26,145 nucleotides of DNA from UBA7398 sp964597305 (GTDB taxonomy: Bacteria; Actinomycetota; Actinomycetes; Nanopelagicales; Nanopelagicaceae), in NCBI GenBank assembly GCA_964597305.1, contig CAZQWU010000016.1, positions 1 to 26,145 on the forward strand, read 5' to 3'. Both the position numbers and the translations under genes were made by a program. Shown here in pieces: positions 16,174 to 23,981 of this stretch (positions are counted from its first letter, which is position 1; every line of letters starts with the position of its first letter). The notes under the pieces were generated by a model. It saw only the letters and a list, made by a program, of their open reading frames with translations. It made no database searches and was not told the DNA's origin.

Positions 16174-17417
16174 GGATAGAGTCCTCGTAGTTTGTGTGCT
16201 TCAGCAACTCTACCGACTCCAAGCATCATCGCCGCATCACGCCATGAAACTTTATTATCCTTCGACATCATTTCAACTTCTTTGATTGCACGCTTAAGGA
16301 TACTGTTGAGATTTTCTTTAACTTCTTCAAGATTCCAGAAAAAGTTCTGTTTATCTTGAACCCACTCAAAATACGAGACGATTACTCCGCCGGCATTTGC
16401 CAAGATATCTGGCACGACAAGTATTCCTTTGTCTTGAAAAATCGCATCTGCCTCCGGTGTTGTTGGGGCATTTGCTCCTTCGACGATTATTTTCGCCTGA
16501 ACTTCTGGAGCTGTGATTGCTGTAAGCGAATCGGAGAGCGCTGCTGGGATTAATACATCACAGCGAAGATGTAAAAGTTCCTCGTTTGATAATGCATCAG
16601 TTCCAGGAGCGTTGAGATTTCCGTTGGCTTGGTAGTAATTCCACAGCTCTGAGATAGTGGAAAATCCCGTAACTCCACCATGAACGTCACTTACGGCAAT
16701 TACTTTCATGCCGAGCGATTCGCAAGCAACCGCAGCCCAATAGCCAACTTTTCCAAATCCTTGAATTGCCACTGTGGCACCTTTGATATCAATATTTCGA
16801 ACTCGCAACGCTTCAGCAGCTGCAATTGCTACACCATCGCCCGTTGATGAATTTCTCCCGAGCGAACCACCAAGCACAATTGGTTTACCCGTAACAACTC
16901 CAGGCACTGCAAAACCTTCATTCACTGAATAGGTGTCCATCATCCAGGCCATGTTCCGCTCATCGGTTCCTACATCTGGTGCTGGAATGTCTCGTTCCGG
17001 ACCAATTATTGGCAATATCTCTGATGTATATCGACGAGTGAGTCGCTCATTTTCACTCTCACTAAGTTTTTGTGGATCAACAGAAATTCCACCCTTTGCA
17101 CCGCCGTAAGGAAGATTAGTTAATGCGCATTTCCATGTCATTAACATGGCAAGTGCAATAGTTTCATTCATATCTACATCTGGATGAAATCGAATACCAC
17201 CTTTAGCCGGACCACGCGTTGTCGAATATTGAACTCGGTATCCCTTGTACATTTCCACACTTCCGTTATCTCGGCGTAATGGAACTGCCACTTCTAAAAC
17301 TCGTCGAGGAGTAGATAACGTTTGCCAATCATTCTCACTTAAGTGCAGAAGTTCTACAGAATTTCTTAATTGAGTTAATGCGGTATGGAGAGCTGACGAT
17401 TTATTTACACTCGACAT
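16170..17417 (-). CDS. gdhA: Glu/Leu/Phe/Val-family dehydrogenase, probable glutamate dehydrogenase
   Basis: A hexameric-type glutamate dehydrogenase of about 415 residues that interconverts glutamate and 2-oxoglutarate plus ammonium. The substrate domain has KGGIRFHPDVD, the TWKCALTNLPYGGAKGG block with catalytic Lys residues, and PAPDVGTDERNMAWMMD. The nucleotide domain has IQGFGKVGYWAA with Asp at the end of the next strand (AVSDVHGG), which favours NAD over NADP. I start at ATG 17417 because GAGG lies 8 nt upstream; a TTG at 17438 would add seven residues and swallow that Shine-Dalgarno. The coupled fprA gene follows. Upstream is a spacer with a gene remnant. Confidence 0.9.
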   Translation of the reverse strand: MSSVNKSSALHTALTQLRNSVELLHLSENDWQTLSTPRRVLEVAVPLRRDNGSVEMYKGYRVQYSTTRGPAKGGIRFHPDVDMNETIALAMLMTWKCALTNLPYGGAKGGISVDPQKLSESENERLTRRYTSEILPIIGPERDIPAPDVGTDERNMAWMMDTYSVNEGFAVPGVVTGKPIVLGGSLGRNSSTGDGVAIAAAEALRVRNIDIKGATVAIQGFGKVGYWAAVACESLGMKVIAVSDVHGGVTGFSTISELWNYYQANGNLNAPGTDALSNEELLHLRCDVLIPAALSDSLTAITAPEVQAKIIVEGANAPTTPEADAIFQDKGILVVPDILANAGGVIVSYFEWVQDKQNFFWNLEEVKENLNSILKRAIKEVEMMSKDNKVSWRDAAMMLGVGRVAEAHKLRGLYP

Positions 17418-17484
17418 CAATAACGCCTCACATTTCAATGACTTAATAGTAGGCGTGTTTTCGTCTCACATCTAGGGAAATGTG

Positions 17485-17496
17485 AAGGCTAGCCTT
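17485..17496. promoter_or_regulatory. 12-bp perfect palindrome in the gdhA upstream spacer
   Basis: AAGGCTAGCCTT is self-complementary over all 12 bases. It overlaps the -35 hexamer proposed for the remnant gene at 17556 and lies about 70 bp upstream of the gdhA start. The core AGGCTAGCCT partly resembles actinobacterial iron-box half sites of the DtxR/IdeR kind, but the full 19-bp pattern is not there. It may be an operator for either gene. Confidence 0.35.
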
Positions 17497-17524
17497 GATC
17501 TAAATGTGACGTGAACTTTATATG
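17495..17524 (+). promoter_or_regulatory. Putative promoter facing the frameshifted remnant
   Basis: TTGATC (17495-17500) and TATATG (17519-17524) are 18 bp apart, about 30 bp before the ATG at 17556. Confidence 0.35.
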
Positions 17525-17555
17525 AACGACTAGCTGCCCTGTTAGTTTCTCGACT

Positions 17556-17776
17556 ATGAAAAGAAAATCCCTTAGTTCCCTCTTCTCACGTCTTATGCAA
17601 ATTACCCTACGAACTCAGGCTTCTATGTCATTGAGTGCGTCGCTGGGGACAACGGATCCAGACCTCGTTGGTGTAATGCCGCGACGCAATTATGGATTTC
17701 TAAAGAAGACGGTGCCTCATACGCGCAAATGCTCCTGGACTTACAGATACCTATTACGACTTATGGCAAACCTTGA
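17556..17776 (+). pseudogene. Frameshifted remnant of a small, probably secreted, two-Cys protein
   Basis: The 376 bp between gdhA and the enolase-family gene contain no intact gene I trust. An ATG at 17556 gives a basic start (MKRKSLSSLF) like the beginning of a signal peptide, but that frame then turns into unlikely sequence. The +2 frame is open from 17576 to the TGA at 17774 and reads much more like protein: YPTNSGFYVIECVAGDN, then RPRWCNAATQLWIS, ending PITTYGKP, with two Cys and several Trp/Tyr. It has no start codon of its own. The simplest reading is a deletion or frameshift between about 17575 and 17595 that removed most of the signal peptide. I do not recognise the family. Alternatively both frames are chance. 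Confidence 0.45.
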
Positions 17777-17793
17777 GTTTCAAAATTAGGTAA

Positions 17794-18894
17794 TCAGGAA
17801 TATCTGCTGATCGCTTCCCAGTCCCAATCAATTCCGAATCCGGGTTGATCTGAGATTGGGAAGTGTCCATCCTTTATTTGGAGTGGATTTTTCATTAATA
17901 AGTGAACGAGATCGACATCGAGACGCGGATCCATATATTCAAGCCCGCCTTCGTACAAATTCTCAATTGTGGCTGCTAAAGGTGCGTGAATTTCGCTATG
18001 AATATGGGTGGAGACCTGCAAGCCCTTTTTTCTCGCAATTTCTGCAGATGCGAGAAATTCTTGTACACCACCTACAACTAATGCATCTACTCGTACGAGG
18101 TCAACATAATTGTTGTGGACTAAATTCGCGATTCCTCTATGGCCAAATTGCGATTCTCCAAAGGCAATTCTCACTCCAGTTTTCTCTCGAAGCTCGATAG
18201 CCATGAGGCCCTCTGATTCGAGAAATGGATCCTCAATAAAATCCAAATCAAATGGCTGCATTAATTCGACTCGTTTCACAGCGTCATCAACATTTTTTAA
18301 TGAACGAAACGCGTCAACGCCAATTTTTGCACTTTTACCAACGAGATCTCGCACCACTTTCATCCGATCTCCATCACGTTCAGCGGTTCCTGCGCCAACC
18401 ACCATTTTGAAAGATCGAATTCCATCGGCAAGCGCCCGTTCTACATCACGCGCTAATCCAGATTCGTCAGCTCCATATTTATAGCCAATGACATAACATA
18501 TTGGTAGAAAATCTTTCTTTTGTCCTAGCATTGTTGCAATGGATTTTTGCTGAAGTTTTCCGCGAGCATCCCATAAAGCGATATCCACGGCACTTACTGC
18601 GGCGGTAAACGTTCCGTGTTCAGCTGAATGCCAATAGGTAGCAAGAATTTCTTTTCGGATGTTCTCCGATTCTTCAATATGTTTACCAACAACTACTGGA
18701 GCCAACATATTTTCAATAATTTCTTTTATAGGTAGTCCACGGCTATAGCTGTAGCCCACACCTTGAACTCCACTACTTGTGATTACTTTTACAACTGTGT
18801 AAGTGCGAACTTTGAATACTGTTGTGCCCACCGTGACAGGCTCAGGAAGTGGCACCTTGGCTTCGACAGCCTCAATTTTTACGATTTTCTCCAC
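17794..18894 (-). CDS. Enolase-superfamily (mandelate racemase/muconate lactonizing) enzyme
   Basis: An enzyme of 366 residues with the N-terminal capping domain and C-terminal barrel of the mandelate racemase-like branch. The three metal ligands are Asp194 (IGVDAF), Glu221 (FIEDPF) and Glu247 (FGESQ). Asp270 (RVDALVVGG) and the His in STHIHSEIH (His297) look like the Asp-His general base pair. On the other face, the usual KxK motif is present only as Lys163 in SFKMVVG; the second Lys is Val165, so the enzyme may depend on the His side, as in some sugar-acid dehydratases (inference). It lies 9 nt after an NAD-dependent epimerase gene in the same direction, suggesting a sugar or sugar-acid pathway. 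Confidence 0.87.
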   Translation of the reverse strand: MEKIVKIEAVEAKVPLPEPVTVGTTVFKVRTYTVVKVITSSGVQGVGYSYSRGLPIKEIIENMLAPVVVGKHIEESENIRKEILATYWHSAEHGTFTAAVSAVDIALWDARGKLQQKSIATMLGQKKDFLPICYVIGYKYGADESGLARDVERALADGIRSFKMVVGAGTAERDGDRMKVVRDLVGKSAKIGVDAFRSLKNVDDAVKRVELMQPFDLDFIEDPFLESEGLMAIELREKTGVRIAFGESQFGHRGIANLVHNNYVDLVRVDALVVGGVQEFLASAEIARKKGLQVSTHIHSEIHAPLAATIENLYEGGLEYMDPRLDVDLVHLLMKNPLQIKDGHFPISDQPGFGIDWDWEAISRYS

Positions 18895-18903
18895 GAGAAA
18901 AAC

Positions 18904-19869
18904 TTAGAGTTTAAGAGAAGCTAAGGCTAGGTTTTCTAGATCATAAGATTTTGGCGCAGTATTGCCTTTCTTCACCATGTCTCGATAGAACTCTTCGATA
19001 GCGTCTTTCAGGCTGTATCGCGGAACAAAACCTGTGTAATTCTGGATCTTTCGCGAATCTAAATATCCCGTGTAGTCCGGAAACGGAAAGAGCATGTCTT
19101 TAAGATTAAAACTTTCTCGTTGAAGATCAGGGTGATTGGGGTTGATGTAATGAATATTCGCCTTTTTGCCAACTATTTCTGCACAGATATTTACAAAACC
19201 AAGATTGGTCACACCTTCTGGCATTGCAATATTGAATGCGTGTCCGTTGACAACTGATCCCGCCCGAGTAAGAGCAAGTAGTCCAGCCGCAACATCTCCA
19301 GCGTAGATAAATGATTGGACGGCTTGGCCATTGTTGGGAAGGATCACCGGTCGGTCGTTGAGAATTCTGCTCAGAACAAAAGCTTCGCGGTCTTCATAAT
19401 TATCGATGCCCATTACATAAGGAAGTCGACATGACACCGTTTCAAAATAGCCACTCTTACTAAATTCCAGGAGGAATTTTTCACCTTTAATTTTCTCATC
19501 CGAATAAGTAAAAAATAATTCATGCGGAGCGATGTCAAAGTGTTCTTGCATTGGATATCGATTACTTTTTTTATACACTGCACCGCTCGAAATAAAGATA
19601 TATTTTGTGATGTTCCCTTTTAGGACTTCGCCCGCTTCTTTCACCCAAGCAGAGGGATAGGCTGAAAAATCCAACACAACATCAAATTTCTGATTCGCAA
19701 GGGCATTAATGGCTCCTGCAACTGAACGATCAAGTGAAATAGCCTTTACGCCAGCGATGGGTTCGTTCGTTCCGCGATTTGCAATAGTTACGTCGTAACC
19801 TGCTTCAAGAAAAGTACGGCTTACATAGCGCCCCATAAAACGAGTTCCACCGAATATCAATGCTTTCAT
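18904..19869 (-). CDS. NAD-dependent epimerase/dehydratase (extended SDR)
   Basis: A 321-residue extended short-chain dehydrogenase. The Rossmann motif is IFGGTRFMGRYV, VVLDFSAY follows strand four, IFISSGAVY supplies the active-site Ser region, and YSDEK gives a YxxxK pair. The RFMG variant of the Gly-rich loop is seen in the CSP41-like/isoflavone-reductase-like subgroup of sugar epimerases. GGAG lies 8 nt before the ATG, a good ribosome site. It leads a two-gene unit with the enolase-superfamily gene. The substrate, probably a nucleotide sugar or free sugar derivative, is not known. Confidence 0.87.
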   Translation of the reverse strand: MKALIFGGTRFMGRYVSRTFLEAGYDVTIANRGTNEPIAGVKAISLDRSVAGAINALANQKFDVVLDFSAYPSAWVKEAGEVLKGNITKYIFISSGAVYKKSNRYPMQEHFDIAPHELFFTYSDEKIKGEKFLLEFSKSGYFETVSCRLPYVMGIDNYEDREAFVLSRILNDRPVILPNNGQAVQSFIYAGDVAAGLLALTRAGSVVNGHAFNIAMPEGVTNLGFVNICAEIVGKKANIHYINPNHPDLQRESFNLKDMLFPFPDYTGYLDSRKIQNYTGFVPRYSLKDAIEEFYRDMVKKGNTAPKSYDLENLALASLKL

Positions 19870-19925
19870 GTGCAGCGCTCCATACTCTTTTCTATCGGTC
19901 TAACTCTAATTTTGAATATATGAAG

Positions 19926-20018
19926 TGGCGGAGACGAGAGGATTTGAACCTCCGAGACCCTTTAGGGGTCAACCTCATTAGCAGTGAGGCGCACTAGACC
20001 GGGCTATGCGACGTCTCC
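19926..20018 (-). tRNA. tRNA-Ser (anticodon GCT)
   Basis: The minus strand folds as a 93-nt class II tRNA including an encoded 3' CCA. The acceptor GGAGACG pairs with CGTCTCC. The anticodon stem CCTCA/TGAGG carries loop CTGCTAA, anticodon GCT. A long variable arm (GACCC..GGGTC) marks it as serine. It begins only 13 nt after the rbsK stop, so it may be cut from the rbsK transcript. Confidence 0.95.
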
Positions 20019-20031
20019 AGTACTGAGGAGT

Positions 20032-20934
20032 TTACCGTGTAACTAATTCAGTAATTTCCGGATACGAACTCATTCCACCTGTTCGCGATACAGCAAGACC
20101 AGCAAAATCAATCGCTCTTAACGTTGCATCTTCTAGCGAATATCCCGATGCGATGTATGCCGCCAGTGAACCTACAAAGCCATCTCCGGCCCCCGTGGTA
20201 TCTCTGACAACATCTACCGTGCGAGCAGGAAAATGTTTCACTAAGTTGTTTTCACACACAATTGCTCCTCGTGCGCCGAGAGTCAGAATTGCCGACTTGC
20301 TTATATTTAATAGTTCGTTACCGGTTTTATGGAAATCCTCGTCGAGGCCGTGACCTAGTAATTCGCACGCTTCATGTTCATTAACAACGAGTGGATCACA
20401 CATTGTCAGAATTTGTTTATTTAAAGATTGATATGGCGCTAAATTGAAAATTTTCCGCGCAGAAATATTTTCATTACTTAAGAGTTCTGCTACGACATCC
20501 ATATTGTTTTCTGCCTGCATCACAAGGACATCTGGTTGAATTATTTTGATCGCCTCGTAAATATGATCCGAAACAAGGGAGTGGTTAGCACCTGAGATAA
20601 CCGTGATGGCATTTTCACCAGTTGTATCGACGGTGACAAAAGCAACCCCTGTTTGATTATTAACTTTTTTCACATGTTCAGTGTTTACACCGTACGTGTT
20701 GAGCGCTGCGATAAGTTCGGCACCTTCATCATCACTCCCCACGCAGCCAGACATCCAAACCTGATGAGTAATTTTCGAGGCGGCGACTGCTTGATTCGCG
20801 CCTTTACCGCCTGCTCGTTTGAGAAACTTTTTACCTAAAATCGTTTGCCCTGGCTTAGGAATTGGTGAGTCAATAATGAAATCTAAATTGAGCGATCCCA
20901 CCACGAGCACACGTCCGTGGAGTTTTGGGGTCAT
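20032..20934 (-). CDS. rbsK: Ribokinase (PfkB family)
   Basis: A 300-residue PfkB-family sugar kinase that phosphorylates ribose at O5 with ATP. The N-terminal signature VVGSLNLDF and GGKGANQAVAASKI are typical ribokinase substrate-site motifs. The C-terminal PfkB signature DTTGAGDGFVGSLAAY carries the catalytic Asp and the anion hole. No ribose transporter or rbsD is adjacent, so deoxyribokinase or a related sugar kinase remains possible. I chose ATG 20934 because the protein then begins shortly before the conserved strand and has a TATAGT box exactly 6 nt upstream; the longer frame to 20964 would run into the divergent aminopeptidase gene. Confidence 0.88.
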   Translation of the reverse strand: MTPKLHGRVLVVGSLNLDFIIDSPIPKPGQTILGKKFLKRAGGKGANQAVAASKITHQVWMSGCVGSDDEGAELIAALNTYGVNTEHVKKVNNQTGVAFVTVDTTGENAITVISGANHSLVSDHIYEAIKIIQPDVLVMQAENNMDVVAELLSNENISARKIFNLAPYQSLNKQILTMCDPLVVNEHEACELLGHGLDEDFHKTGNELLNISKSAILTLGARGAIVCENNLVKHFPARTVDVVRDTTGAGDGFVGSLAAYIASGYSLEDATLRAIDFAGLAVSRTGGMSSYPEITELVTR

Positions 20935-20940
20935 GCGAAA

Positions 20941-20946
20941 ACTATA
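20941..20946 (-). promoter_or_regulatory. Putative -10 box for leaderless rbsK transcript
   Basis: TATAGT on the minus strand, 6 nt before the ATG at 20934. There is no Shine-Dalgarno. It is the best of the leaderless-type boxes in the window. Confidence 0.5.
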
Positions 20947-20955
20947 TAGATGAAT

Positions 20956-20961
20956 TACGCT
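20956..20961 (+). promoter_or_regulatory. Putative -10 box for leaderless pepP transcript
   Basis: TACGCT matches TAnnnT and lies 6 nt before ATG 20968. It is back to back with the rbsK box at 20941-20946. Confidence 0.35.
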
Positions 20962-20967
20962 CACCCT

Positions 20968-22425
20968 ATGAGTAGTTCAACGTTCGATACCAATGCAGGG
21001 AAAACGCCGGGAACTCAAGGCCACGACATTCCCGCACCAAATGCGATGGCAGAGTTTATGAAAGTTGGTTGGGCCGCCTCACCGCTTGATAACGTCGTTG
21101 AACATCCATCAGTGCCATTTACCCGCCTAAGACGCGACAAGGTATCGAAACAATTCCTTGGAAAACGACTCGTCATTCCAGCTGGAACTTTAAAAGTTCG
21201 AAGTAATGACTCGGACTATAGATTCCGCGCGCATACTGCATTTGCATGGCTTACTGGAATTGATGCATGTGACACCGTTCCTGATTCCGTATTAGTTTTG
21301 GAGCCAAACAGTTCTGGACATGAAGCGCTCCTTTTTATTCATCCTCGCTCACCTCGCAATAACGACGAGTTTTATACCAATCGCCAATATGGTGAATTTT
21401 GGATCGGCCGACGTATGACACTTGAAGAGACGCAGACTCGATATGGAATTAAGGTCGCATTAATTGAAACTCTGCCGGATTTTCTTGCACAAGAAAAAGA
21501 AACTTTGACGGTGAGAAAAGCTGATCCCGCTATTGATTCACGAATTCCTCTCCATGAACATGATGAAGAATTCCATCGCTTTCTTTCAGTGGCACGAATC
21601 GTGAAAGATTCCTTTGAAATTAGTGAAATGCAAAAGGCTTGTGATTCAACAGCGCGTGGATTTGCTGACATGGTTCGAGTGTTCCCAGCGGCAAAAGCTC
21701 ACCCACGTGGAGAGCGAATTATTGAAGCAGCGTTCTATGGCCGTGCTCGTTCAGAAGGAAATGACATTGGGTATGACAGCATTGTTGCTTCTGGAACACA
21801 TGCATGCGTACTTCACTGGATTCGCAATGACGGCGCAGTTAAAGATGGAGATCTCATTTTGATTGACGCTGGAGTTGAACGGGAATCACATTTCACGGCC
21901 GATGTCACTCGAACTCTTCCGGTTAATGGAAAATTTACGGAGGCACAGAAAAATTTATACATGATCGTTCTCCGTGCTCAAGCAGCTGGGTTTGCGGCGG
22001 TAAAACCCGGTGCGAAATTTAAAGATATCCATGCGGCAGCGATGGTTGAGATTGCAAAAGGCGCTGCTGCACTTGGCGTTCTACCGGTTTCCATTGAGGA
22101 TTCTCTAAAGCCTGAGAATGGGTTGCATCGACGTTGGATGTTTCATGGAACTAGCCACCAACTCGGAATGGACGTGCATGATTGTGGCGAAGCGCGGCGA
22201 GAACAAGTTCAAGAAACCGTTTTAGAACCTGGAATGGTTTTAACTGTTGAGCCAGGTTTCTATATTCAACCCGACGATGAACTATTCCCTGTTGAGTATC
22301 GCGGAATTGGTATCCGAATCGAAGATGATGTTCTTGTTACTGAAACTGGTCACACGATACTTAGCGACGCCCTACCGCGCCATCCGGATGAAATTGAAGT
22401 GTGGATGGCGAATTTACTTCGCTAG
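20968..22425 (+). CDS. pepP: Xaa-Pro aminopeptidase (aminopeptidase P)
   Basis: A cytosolic metallopeptidase of about 485 residues that removes the N-terminal residue before a proline. The first about 190 residues are the creatinase-like N-terminal domain. The C-terminal pita-bread domain has all five metal ligands: two Asp in LIDAGVERESHFTADVTRT, His in HGTSHQLGMDVHD, Glu in TVEPGFYI and Glu in GIRIEDDVLVT. Length and motifs match actinobacterial PepP. ATG 20950 in the same frame would add six residues; I prefer 20968 because a TACGCT box lies 6 nt before it and no ribosome site precedes either. The stop overlaps that of the convergent secreted protein by 4 nt. Confidence 0.92.
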   Translation: MSSSTFDTNAGKTPGTQGHDIPAPNAMAEFMKVGWAASPLDNVVEHPSVPFTRLRRDKVSKQFLGKRLVIPAGTLKVRSNDSDYRFRAHTAFAWLTGIDACDTVPDSVLVLEPNSSGHEALLFIHPRSPRNNDEFYTNRQYGEFWIGRRMTLEETQTRYGIKVALIETLPDFLAQEKETLTVRKADPAIDSRIPLHEHDEEFHRFLSVARIVKDSFEISEMQKACDSTARGFADMVRVFPAAKAHPRGERIIEAAFYGRARSEGNDIGYDSIVASGTHACVLHWIRNDGAVKDGDLILIDAGVERESHFTADVTRTLPVNGKFTEAQKNLYMIVLRAQAAGFAAVKPGAKFKDIHAAAMVEIAKGAAALGVLPVSIEDSLKPENGLHRRWMFHGTSHQLGMDVHDCGEARREQVQETVLEPGMVLTVEPGFYIQPDDELFPVEYRGIGIRIEDDVLVTETGHTILSDALPRHPDEIEVWMANLLR

Positions 22426-23969
22426 CCGATTACTTTTTCACTTCCTACTAGTACATACGTACACGAATGGGCATTGGCTGGGTCACGAGCAGTAACTTTT
22501 AAAACTCCTGATGTGCTCTCAAAAGTTACTGTTGCTCCTGAAATATCTTTAACATTCTTGTTGAGACAGAAATTCCATACTGTCACTTGACTTTCTGTCG
22601 CTCCAGAGATACTCCATAACAATGTTGAGTTTGGACTTGCGCTAGTGCCTGTAGGCGGACTAGTTAATCGAGTGATGGAATAATTTGTTTTTACTCGTTT
22701 TGCGATGATAATGACACCACCCATTCGGCTGTCGAATCCACCGAGGGCTAGTAACTCTGTTCCATTTGAAAGATCTAATCTCTCAGGGTCTCCACCTTTG
22801 ATAAATGTCGTAGAGCTACCAAAAGTACTTCCATCGCCAATTTTGGAAACGATTCCGGTTGGGGAAGGCCAGTACCACTCCACTTTTCCATCTTTATTCA
22901 TGTAAATATTGGGATTGGTCTCGACATCAGGTGAACCACCGTAAGATCGAGATTGCACTGCGGTCCAAGTTTTTCCGTCTGGTGATGTCGCTACACATGC
23001 CCAACGCGCAAACGTTGGAGGTGCATCACCCACACCAAAACCTTGAGCATGAAGCAGCCAAGTGCCATCTGCTAATTTCACAATTGCGGGATCACCGAGC
23101 GGTGCAATGGATTGTCCAGTCGACGTTTTACATGTTGTCGGGTCTAAACCTGGAATTGAAATTTCAGTAAAAGTTAGGCCATCAGAAGATTCTGCGTAAT
23201 ACATTGAATCTCCACTAGGGGTATGTTTCCAACCCCACGCTTGGTATCCACCACCAACTTTAGGAAGGACTTCTACCGGAGAAGTCACGGCCATACGAAC
23301 GCCGGATTCAACAGTCCACGTTAATCCATTATCAGTTGAGGTAGCAGAATGGATGTAATTATCCATTCCAGAAATTTTTGCTTCTGGCGAATTACCGTTC
23401 TTAAAGTACATTCGAATTTTTCCTGTTGGTTCTTGCACAAGAGACGCATCAGAAACGTTACCTAAGCCATTTCCACTTGTGAGCGCGTAAAGATAGGTCC
23501 ATTCAGTTGCAATTATTGGTCCCAAGTTCGTTGACGATGAATTACTCGGGTTGGAGGGACTTTGTGAGTTGTTATATGGAGACCACTTACCACTTTGGCA
23601 AATAACTTGTCCAGGATTAAGTGAGAGCGATTGAATATCACCTTCTTTGCTGCAACTGCCACCTAAATCTACAACCGAACTTGATGTTGTTGGAGTTGGA
23701 TTTGGATTTTGCGGAGTATTTGGAGTTTGTGAATTATTTGTTGGCTGTGGTGTTTGACTTGTCTTCGGAATTGTTGTCCCTTTATCCCAGACCAATTTCT
23801 TCCCAGATTTAATACACGTAAATAATTTTCCAGAAACTATGGAAGTTGCTCCTGCTTTCGTACATGCACCACCTGCTTTGGCTGTGGTCGCTGCATTAAT
23901 CACGCCTTGACCGCACACCATAACCGTCAGTGCTAGCAGGGTGATTAAGCTTCTACGCCGAATACTCAT
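22422..23969 (-). CDS. Secreted beta-propeller-like protein with two Cys modules and a Pro/Asn/Thr linker
   Basis: An exported protein of 515 residues. A signal peptide (RRRSLITLLALTVMV) ends near residue 26. Next comes a small Cys module (GGACTKAG, LFTCIKSGKKLVW), a low-complexity linker rich in Pro, Asn, Thr and Gln (about 66-95), a second Cys module (GGSCSKEG, VICQSGKW), another Ser/Asn/Pro linker, and a domain of about 320 residues. That domain repeats S-x-D-x-G-x-T-W-like Asp boxes (STDNGLTW, SSDGLTF, SPDGKTW), as in sialidase or five/six-bladed propellers, so glycan binding or hydrolysis is possible; I see no complete catalytic set. The start is set by the signal peptide, with a TAATCT box 6 nt upstream. 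Function unknown. Confidence 0.8.
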   Translation of the reverse strand: MSIRRRSLITLLALTVMVCGQGVINAATTAKAGGACTKAGATSIVSGKLFTCIKSGKKLVWDKGTTIPKTSQTPQPTNNSQTPNTPQNPNPTPTTSSSVVDLGGSCSKEGDIQSLSLNPGQVICQSGKWSPYNNSQSPSNPSNSSSTNLGPIIATEWTYLYALTSGNGLGNVSDASLVQEPTGKIRMYFKNGNSPEAKISGMDNYIHSATSTDNGLTWTVESGVRMAVTSPVEVLPKVGGGYQAWGWKHTPSGDSMYYAESSDGLTFTEISIPGLDPTTCKTSTGQSIAPLGDPAIVKLADGTWLLHAQGFGVGDAPPTFARWACVATSPDGKTWTAVQSRSYGGSPDVETNPNIYMNKDGKVEWYWPSPTGIVSKIGDGSTFGSSTTFIKGGDPERLDLSNGTELLALGGFDSRMGGVIIIAKRVKTNYSITRLTSPPTGTSASPNSTLLWSISGATESQVTVWNFCLNKNVKDISGATVTFESTSGVLKVTARDPANAHSCTYVLVGSEKVIG

Positions 23970-23975
23970 GTCAGA

Positions 23976-23981
23976 AGATTA
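23976..23981 (-). promoter_or_regulatory. Putative -10 box for leaderless transcript of the secreted propeller-like gene
   Basis: TAATCT on the minus strand, 6 nt before the ATG at 23969. It overlaps the stop codon of the small Cys-rich gene. Confidence 0.4.

Noticed and set aside
17466..17485. TCACAT...ATGTGA inverted repeat as a CRP-type site
   Set aside because: The half sites face the wrong way (CRP needs TGTGA then TCACA) and the spacing is 8 bp; not a CRP box.
17556..17789. An intact 77-residue gene in the ATG frame
   Set aside because: After the first ten residues the frame lacks protein-like character, while the +2 frame has it; treated as a remnant.
19870..19925. Possible small gene or terminator between the epimerase gene and tRNA-Ser
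   Set aside because: Only a short AT-rich stretch with the epimerase ribosome site; no hairpin with U-tract was visible.
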